The notes below the pieces were generated by a model. That model searched no databases, was not told the DNA's origin, and saw nothing but the letters and a program-made list of their open reading frames with translations. Positions 57,456 through 64,000 of a stretch of DNA of 64,000 nt are shown here, one piece after another. The DNA comes from Brachypterus glaber (Eukaryota > Arthropoda > Insecta > Coleoptera > Kateretidae), in contig OY294050.1 of NCBI GenBank assembly GCA_958510825.1, positions 2,829,340-2,893,339 on the forward strand, in the 5' to 3' direction. A program made the position numbers and the translations under genes. The stretch's first letter is position 1. Each line of letters begins with the position of its first letter.

Positions 57456-57863
57456 AATGGCGATTTCTCCCGTTAGATTAGACAGGGACAAAAGTTCTAC
57501 CCAAAAAGGATAGAAGACATACATACACTCCCACTTCCACCCAACCAAACAAATTCTGTATTTGTTCTTTGTTGAACAAATACAATATTTACTTGGCCGG
57601 GCGAAAAGTGTAACTATATTATTTTAATTAAAGAAATTACTGGCGCCATCTAAATTTTAGTAGAATTATCTTATTCTACAGATTCACATTAGCTATGTTC
57701 GTTCGTGCCGCTCAGTGCTACACTTTCCGGCCAAACAAATAAATACTGTTGTATGAAAAACAAATACAGTATTTATTTGGTTGGCTGGAAAGTGTAGCAC
57801 AAATGAGATAGAGATAGGGTAGATGTCTTTTGTTTCATAATTCTAGTTGTAGAGATCTCCATT
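57456..57863 (-). mobile_element. Double-hairpin MITE P, copy 4
   Basis: AATGGCGATTTCTCCC at the left, GAGATCTCCATT at the right. The first hairpin has lost about 10 bp of one arm (AAATACTG TTGTATG). It follows family C copy 4 by about 40 bp. Confidence 0.9.
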
Positions 57864-58034
57864 AATTGTAATAAATGTTACAGTGGTCAAACTGACGAAA
57901 ACATTAAATCAAGATAGATTAATCTTATTTTTATATAAAAATCTTTGGATTTTTATATCAGAACACTCTTTCTTAGAAAGTGTATAATAAAATAAATGTT
58001 GAGACGTTTTTCTTTTTGACGTAAAACTGGTTTT

Positions 58035-58650
58035 AAATTAATGATATATAATATTTTCTGGACAAACAATCTCCCCTGTGAATAAAATTGCAAGATTTTA
58101 AATTTTTATTTCTTATTGCCTCCATTGATAGAAATATTTCAAATTAAATTACCCCTTTTACATGGGTGGAATATCTTAAAATGGTTTTATTTTCGAAAGT
58201 TAGTATCCTACGACAAATATATATTTCTGAAAAATGACTGTTATATTTTTCTTTCCAAAAATAATAGTTCCATTCCATTTACACCTTGCCCCGAAATAAT
58301 TTTATTTGTTTGTAGTTATCTCGCTTATTATTAATCATGGGACAATTACACAGTTAAAAAGCATGTTAAATTTCCTACAAAAATACTTATAATAATTTTT
58401 GCCGTAGGACTATTAGTTTTTGACCTATATTAATTTAAATACGTTATTACCCGTCCAGAAAAGGTTTTAGATAGTATTATTTTAAAATTCTGGTCTAATA
58501 AACTCTTTACAATAAAGAAACGGAGAGTGTAATAAAATGAGTGTTCTCCCTTCCAGGGAATCTCTGGAATAATGATATATAATCTTTTGTGGACAAACAG
58601 CGTCCCATGAGAATAGAAACCAGTAAAAAGATTAAACTTTTATGTGACTG
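58035..58650. repeat. Family C copy 5 (minus) between two short direct repeats
   Basis: 58116-58465 is a minus-strand family C fragment, with GTTATCTCGCTTATTATTAA, GCCGTAGGACTATTAGTTTT and TTACCCGTCCAGAAAAGG. It lies between AATGATATATAATATTTTCT (58041) and a close copy (AATGATATATAATCTTTTGT) at about 58571, each followed by GGACAAACA. Confidence 0.6.
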
Positions 58651-58837
58651 AATTTATGAATTTAATGGCCGACGTGTTTTCACCATTATTTTATTCGTCC
58701 GGAATTATCTGTTCTGAATGCAAATCGCAAAAAGAACAGGCATTAAAATAAAACTTTTTGATCGCTACCAATCAAACTACTTATCAAATACAACATTCTA
58801 GGAACATGCTATTTGTACATCCGATGTATACGAAGCT

Positions 58838-59251
58838 AATGGCGATTTCTCCCCTTAGGTTAGACAGAGACAAAAGTTCTACCCAAAAAGGATAGAAGAT
58901 ATACATACACTCCCACTTCCACCCAACCAAACAAATTCTGTATTTGTTCTTTGTTGAACAAATACAATATTTACTTGGCCGGGCGAAAAGTGTAACTATA
59001 TTATTTTTATTAAAGAAATTACTGGCGCCATCTAAATTTTAGTAGAATTATCCTATTCTACAGATTCACATTAGCTATATTCGTTCGTGCCGCTCAGTGC
59101 TACACTTTCCAGCCAACCAAATAAATACTGTATTTGTTGTATGAAAAACAAATACGGTATTTATTTGGTTGGCTGGAAAGTGTAGCACAAATGAGATAAA
59201 GATAGGGTAGACGTCTTTTGTTTCATAATTCTAGTTGTAGAGAGGTCCATT
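58838..59251 (-). mobile_element. Double-hairpin MITE P, copy 5
   Basis: Full length with both hairpins. Here the ATGG...CCAT ends are flanked by TA on both sides, unlike the other copies. Confidence 0.9.
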
Positions 59252-60898
59252 AGGCTAAGGCTACACCTATTGGTCAAAAATACCCAACACCCAACAAATA
59301 ATCAACACCTTCTGATTTCATTGGTTTAAATTTAACACTTTAATAAAACATTATTTCCAAAAATTTCTATTATAAAGACCAAACCTTGGTAAGCAAATGC
59401 ATGAGGGTTGGTAAAATGTTTATACACACATTATCGATGCAGCTAACACTTAGGTTAACAATGTTTCTAATACGTTTATTTTACACGAAACACTACATGT
59501 ATAAACAATTTATTAACCGTATGATACCGAATTCGTCACAAAAATCTACAGTTTTCACTGATTTTTCGTTAAAAATCCTGATCAATATTTCAAAACTTGA
59601 AATTTTATATAAAATTTTTATTAAAAAGCCTAAAATTTGCAGGAAATATGAGAAAATGTTTATATTTTTAAGGGTCCATCTTTCTTGAAACTGTTAATAC
59701 ACCACGCCGTATATCAATATACTCCAAATCTTAGCAATATATTTAATACAATAATTTCAGCCGTTTCACCCTTCTTATCAAGCCTAGAATATTGCATATT
59801 GTCATCCCGAAACTGTAATCGCAGATCTGCATCTAACACTAATTAAATTGAAGGTATATTAACCTAAAACCTTATTATGTCATATTAAATACCAGATTTA
59901 AGCTTATAAACTGTATAAATTATAAACAGAGAAAAATAATTCTATTATTAGGAACCCATGTCCCAAATATTGCCAAAGTACTAGTAATAATAGTAAAGAA
60001 GAAACTTACTAAAAATTAACAAACTAGTAAGAAAATATTGTGACACAATAACAATTTCAGCTATTTTTAGGTACAATTTGTGCAATTTAATTACAATTTG
60101 TCATTTTTAGTAAGCCCGTCGCATTTTATATAAAATTTTTATTAAAAAGCCTAAAATTTGAAGGAATCAAAGCCATTTTTAAAATTAATATGGTCCGTAT
60201 GATACCGAATTATTGAAACAAATCTTATAGTATAGATTTTTTTTATGTACCTTTAAATTCCTTACATCATATCATATCTATCAAAATTGTCAAAAGTGGA
60301 TTTTTTATAGCCCATACATGCGCGTATTTAAGTGGAGTCTTTTAATGCATCGATTGGAAAAATCGGCACAGTAGTTTAGGCTCAAGACATGAACAACTGT
60401 TTCAGTTCTTTCGAAGTTCTTGGGCAGTAAATGGTAATTTTTATTGATATTATTTACTAGGTAAAAAAATAGTTATTTTTATGTTGTTGGTGACCCTTTT
60501 ACACAAAAAAGCAATAACTTTTTAAGATAAAATTATTCATCCGTGTTTAACTCTCTGACATCGACAATATTGTCGATATATGCACCATACATTAATATTG
60601 AATATGGACGTTCCAGTTGAGAGCAGATAGTCCCTTTTAATGAAACACAAAAGCTTTGTTGTTTTTGGTTTCGAATTGTTATTAATTTTTCCATGCAAAC
60701 GACATAACAAAATAATTAATTGTTATTTTGGGATCGCTACAATTACAATTTTTATTAAAATTGCGAGAAATTTAAAGTTCTGTGAAACGTAATTCTTTCC
60801 CTTAACAAATATTGTAATTAAAAAAACATAAAACATTCATATTAGGTAAATTTTATTATGTAAATTTGACTTAATTTTCTTTTTCTTTTTTTTTTCAG
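59252..60898. other. Unassigned; 18-bp perfect palindrome at 60560-60577
   Basis: ATCGACAATATTGTCGAT is a perfect palindrome. The 100-codon frame at 59386-59688 has no recognisable domain; part of its DNA (ATATAAAATTTTTATTAAAA) is repeated at 60127, so it likely lies in a repeat. Confidence 0.4.
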
Positions 60899-60918
60899 TT
60901 TGGTGCCATGCTCAAAAG
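60899..60918 (+). other. Candidate 20-nt microexon
   Basis: A long pyrimidine tract ending TTTTTTTTCAG is followed by TTTGGTGCCATGCTCAAAAG and then GTAGGTTA, the layout of acceptor, tiny exon and donor. Such strings also arise by chance in T-rich DNA, and no other exon is visible in the window. Confidence 0.2.
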
Positions 60919-60957
60919 GTAGGTTATTTTGTTCTTTATTAATTAAATTAGTTTGGA

Positions 60958-61130
60958 TTTTTAACTGACTTCCAAAAAGGAGGAGGTTATCAATTTGACG
61001 TAAGACTTTTTTTTTATGTTTGTTCCCGCATAACTTTGGAATGGATGAACGGAATTTGATTAAACTTTTTACAACTTAAAGAGGGCATTCATGAGGTGGT
61101 CCCGTTTTAATTTGACGCTCGGATAATGCC
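60958..61130 (+). repeat. Insect-type dispersed repeat fragment
   Basis: ACTGACTTCCAAAAAGGAGG followed by AGGTTATCAATTTGACG and GTTCCCGCATAACTTTGG is a repeat I recall from other insect genomes (often with ATTCGACTGT here). No second copy in this window. Confidence 0.5.
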
Positions 61131-61521
61131 GGGTAAGCCGGATAATTAAGATAAATCTAATCATTTTAAAGCAATTTCACTTAAAAACGGCCTAATTTGG
61201 TTCTACTACCAGCCAAATTTTTAGAGAAATATCCGATAACTCGGATAAGCCAGATAACTTGATTAAGTGGTCACTTAAATATTACGGGACACTGAAAATC
61301 TTTTAAATGCCGCTAAACTAGATTTTCTGGACCTGTAATATTAAAATACCAAGAGAAAATGATAAATGTTGTGATTTTACAAAAAGGCGTTGTTCGATTA
61401 TTACTTAACGCTTAAAGTTTAAGAAGATTTTAGCATTTCATTTAAAATAAGGTTGGTTGGACTCTTGGGCGCTTAAATAAAAATATTACTTTTATTTTTT
61501 GGAAATTTATCTTTAAGATAA

Positions 61522-61558
61522 TGACGTCACAATGCACTAACAGTGCATTGTGACGTCA
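61522..61558. repeat. Perfect 17-bp palindrome built on TGACGTCA
   Basis: TGACGTCACAATGCACT and AGTGCATTGTGACGTCA are separated by 3 nt (AAC). Each arm holds the 8-bp palindrome TGACGTCA (CRE consensus). Confidence 0.85.
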
Positions 61559-61625
61559 GCAGCTTGCCGAGATGGAAGGACAACTATAATTTAGTCTAGA
61601 TGACGTTACAAATATACAAGTTCCG

Positions 61626-61778
61626 TGTCTCTAAAAAGTAAAAAATAAAAAATACTTAAGTCGGTGCCAATTTCACAGCAAACAATAATAAAAAAAAAAT
61701 AATTGTTAGTAATTAATTTAGGGAATGGTGAAATTGACTCCGACTTAAGTATTTTTTATTTTTTACTTTTTAGAGACA
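61626..61778. mobile_element. 153-bp foldback with about 40-bp perfect arms
   Basis: TGTCTCTAAAAAGTAAAAAA at the left and its complement at the right pair perfectly over about 39 bp (through ACTTAAGTCGG) and imperfectly beyond (CAATTTCAC / GTGAAATTG). About 50 bp of AT-rich loop. Confidence 0.85.
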
Positions 61779-62034
61779 TAGAAGTGGGTTAATTTTTTTT
61801 TGCGAAAAATTTTATTACAAATTTTATTTGAATAAATCGGAATAATATTGGTATCATTTAATTTTAATCAAGTATTAATAATTAATAATCAATATAATTT
61901 AATGAGTTTTATTTTAACATTTATATTAATGGATTATAGAATTTTACTAATTATTTCTTTTATTACTATTAATTTGATTCAATCGGAAATTTGAATATGA
62001 GTTAATTATTAATTCGAATGTACAGAATTATTCG

Positions 62035-63106
62035 ATATAATAATAATAATAATAATAAATATAATAATAATAATAGTAATAATAATAATATTTCTTTATA
62101 GGGCAGCGACGAAAGCCGTCAATGAACTTGGTCTTGAATTCGACATTAGTAGGGAGCGCCAAAACTCAATTACTGAGTTGGATTGCTCTCGACTAAGGGC
62201 CCAGGTCAAATCTGCAGAAGCCAGGCGACTTCTGCAGATACACGTAGATAAGCCAATGCATGGTCTTTATTTTAAGCCTGTAAGCGACCGTGGCTTATCT
62301 CAACGGTTGACCTTCGCATTTCTAAGATCTAATGGGCTAAAGTCAGAGGCCGAGGGATTCATTATGGCGTACCAGTCGCGTTATGGGTATAGTACAGTGC
62401 CTGATATATCTTGTAGGGCATGTAGAAGATCGCAGGAAACGCTTATACACTTGCTTTCAGCGTGATCCACATATGCGGTTTCTTCCTATATCCGAAGGCA
62501 TAACGCGGCTCTACTTGAGCTTTAATACCACCTTAGGCACTTATACGGCATAGACGAACAGCCAGTTCTGCCCTACGTTCCAGAAGAAATTGAGTCCGTT
62601 GTGGAGAATGAGAGGTGCCGTATTTATTGGAACTACTCATTTCCCACTGCCACGCAAATCAATGCTAATAAGCCTGACATTGTCCTCCTTGATAAACAAC
62701 TTAAAACTATGTTTTTAGTTGAGTTTTCAGCAGCTGCTGTAACAAACATAGTGCGTAAAGAGGAGGAAAAACGGACCAAGTATCATGATCTTCTTTAAGA
62801 ACTCAAAAGGCTCTCTCCAGAGTATTCTATCAAATTGGTGGTTCTCATTATTGGTTCTCTTGGTGGCATGAGGCAGACGTTTCTCTCTGCATTAAAGATA
62901 ATTCCGGCGTGTTCCAAAGGAGCAGAGTATCTAGCTGCAAATATGCAGAAGGCCGTCATTCTGAGGTCATTGAATCTGCTCAGGACACATAATAATGACC
63001 CAGTAACCACTTACCTCACGGTGTGGGGAGTGATTACTGGTTTGAATTGCCTTCCCGTGGTCGAAAGCACGGAAATACAGGCCTGACTGATATATGCTTA
63101 GCATAA

Positions 63107-63159
<53 letters not shown>

Positions 63160-63160
63160 A
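62035..63160 (+). pseudogene. R4/Dong-like LINE, 3' part with restriction-like endonuclease, inside TAA repeats
   Basis: (TAA)n at 62035-62095 and 63104-63158 flank the copy. One frame runs from about 62101 to 63083. It holds LGLEFDISRERQNSI, QSRYGYSTVPDISCRAC, a C-x2-C...H motif (CRACRRSQETLIHL), KPDIVLLD and FLVEFSAAAVTNIVRKEEEK (PD...VE pattern of the restriction-enzyme-like endonuclease). It ends LVVLIIGSLGGMRQTFL and MQKAVILRSLNLLRTHN. Three in-frame stops (62463 TGA, 62523 TAA, 62797 TAA) and no frameshifts. Known family: R4/Dong elements have this C-terminal endonuclease and Dong prefers TAA repeats. 5'-truncated. Confidence 0.85.
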
Positions 63161-64000
63161 GAAACCATTATTGAAAAATTAAAGTTATTATAAAAGGTTT
63201 TTTTAGTTATTATATTTAACTTTGTAGATTTCTGTCAGCATAAAATGTTTGAAATTAGTAAAAATAGGTATTCTAATAGTGAAAAGACCAGGTATTTCAT
63301 TAATTTTAATGACATTTTAAGTTAAGCAAGTGTTTTACTAATTGTGTTTGTCTTTAAAATAAACGCAGGTTAATAAAATTAAGCACCTAAGTAATTTTAA
63401 CACTTTTCTGTAAATCAATTTTACTTTCTTAGGTAAACTTAAAATAAAGGTATCTAATTTATAAGTTCAACGTAAAATAAAGCCTAGATTTAATTGTTAA
63501 CTTTCCTGGATATATCAACAGCAATTACTGTGGCAATTTTTTGTATTTTATACGATATGGTTATAAAAATTATTTTTTTCATTTTTTTTAATTTTTAAAT
63601 AAAGTGGAGCATACCCTAATTTAATTTTTTTTTTTAAATAAAATTCGGCACTGAATGTTGTTATGGTATTTTTCACGACATGTCGTGACATGAGGGGTGT
63701 TTAAAACTTTCAAGATGCCCTAATAATGAGTCTCCATAAGTGTGTTTTAAGACTGCAAATATGAAACACTGTATGGCTTTAAACCTGCGGACAAGGTTAA
63801 AAACAATGTTTTTTTGTGACTCGACATTGTAAATTCAACAAAACACATATTTTTAAATAAAGCAATTAATTTTATTTAATAATGTTATCAAATCAGTAGT
63901 TAAAAAAGATTTTAATTTAATTTTAGCACATATCTACAAATTATAATGCAAAAATTAAAGGTTATGTCAGATTGTTGTGAAATATATCAGGTTTAAATAT
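63161..64000. other. Unassigned AT-rich sequence
   Basis: No matched repeat; a 12-bp palindrome-like string CACGACATGTCGTG near 63673 is the only notable structure. Confidence 0.4.

Noticed and set aside
57456..57863. 8-bp target duplication (TAATTGCA / TAATTGTA) for MITE P copy 4
   Set aside because: The match is 7 of 8 here, but none of the other four copies shows a comparable duplication at the same boundary.

Overview
The window is a very AT-rich (roughly 70% A+T by eye), non-coding-looking piece of a eukaryotic nuclear genome, most likely an arthropod and probably an insect. This guess rests on the combination of repeats: 5'-truncated CR1/Jockey-like LINEs with short microsatellite tails, an R4/Dong-like LINE sitting inside TAA repeats, a tRNA-derived SINE, and many TIR/foldback elements whose termini (ACAGGGTGATTC-type ends, the 'acttccaaaaaggaggagg' repeat, 'actagccgttaagcc') I recall from insect genomes. 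Species and order cannot be fixed from the sequence. I found no intact host protein-coding gene, no rRNA gene, no functional tRNA and no CRISPR. Nearly all open frames of 60-120 codons are chance frames in AT-rich DNA or pieces of mobile elements.

Layout. 0-7 kb: a SINE (744-993), an ACAGGGT-ended MITE (1434-1999), a cluster of foldback elements (3348-4064), and a degenerate tandem array (4955-6200) split by an 894-bp hAT-type element with a perfect 8-bp target duplication. That element itself hosts a second copy of the 3.3-kb foldback unit. 7-15 kb: a hammerhead-ribozyme-like fold (9374-9425), two copies of a 415-bp double-hairpin MITE ('P'), a LINE inserted with its target duplication into a family-C repeat (10529-11720), and a 156-bp hAT MITE whose pre-insertion site is preserved in a paralogous repeat at 8.4 kb. 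15-26 kb: SINE, LINE remnants at 16 kb and 25.4 kb, a 903-bp TA-flanked element with symmetric internal repeats, two ACATCGGCACT elements, and a 600-bp foldback. 26-37 kb: microsatellites, a near-identical second copy of MITE 'Q', a CACTA-like element (31917-32885), SINE, family C, and a second Jockey/CR1-like LINE. 37-50 kb: foldbacks (40225, 42219, 44106, 46996, 49473), a hAT-like element (41079), tandem repeats (44.1 kb, 47.8 kb). 50-64 kb: an RNase-H-bearing LINE fragment nested in a foldback, a deleted hAT with transposase remnants nested in family C (55930-56974), two more P MITEs, palindromes, and the R4/Dong-like LINE (62035-63160).

The main biological story is nested transposition. 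At least five junctions can be read base by base (5066-5959, 10593-11107, 13574-13729, 31917-32885, 55930-56974) because target duplications or empty-site paralogues survive. The most unusual items are the recurring foldback elements with GC-rich cores, the paired double-foldback unit, the hammerhead-like fold, and two diverged LINE copies with a stop codon at the same aligned position. All family assignments were made by reading the sequence; none has been checked against a database.
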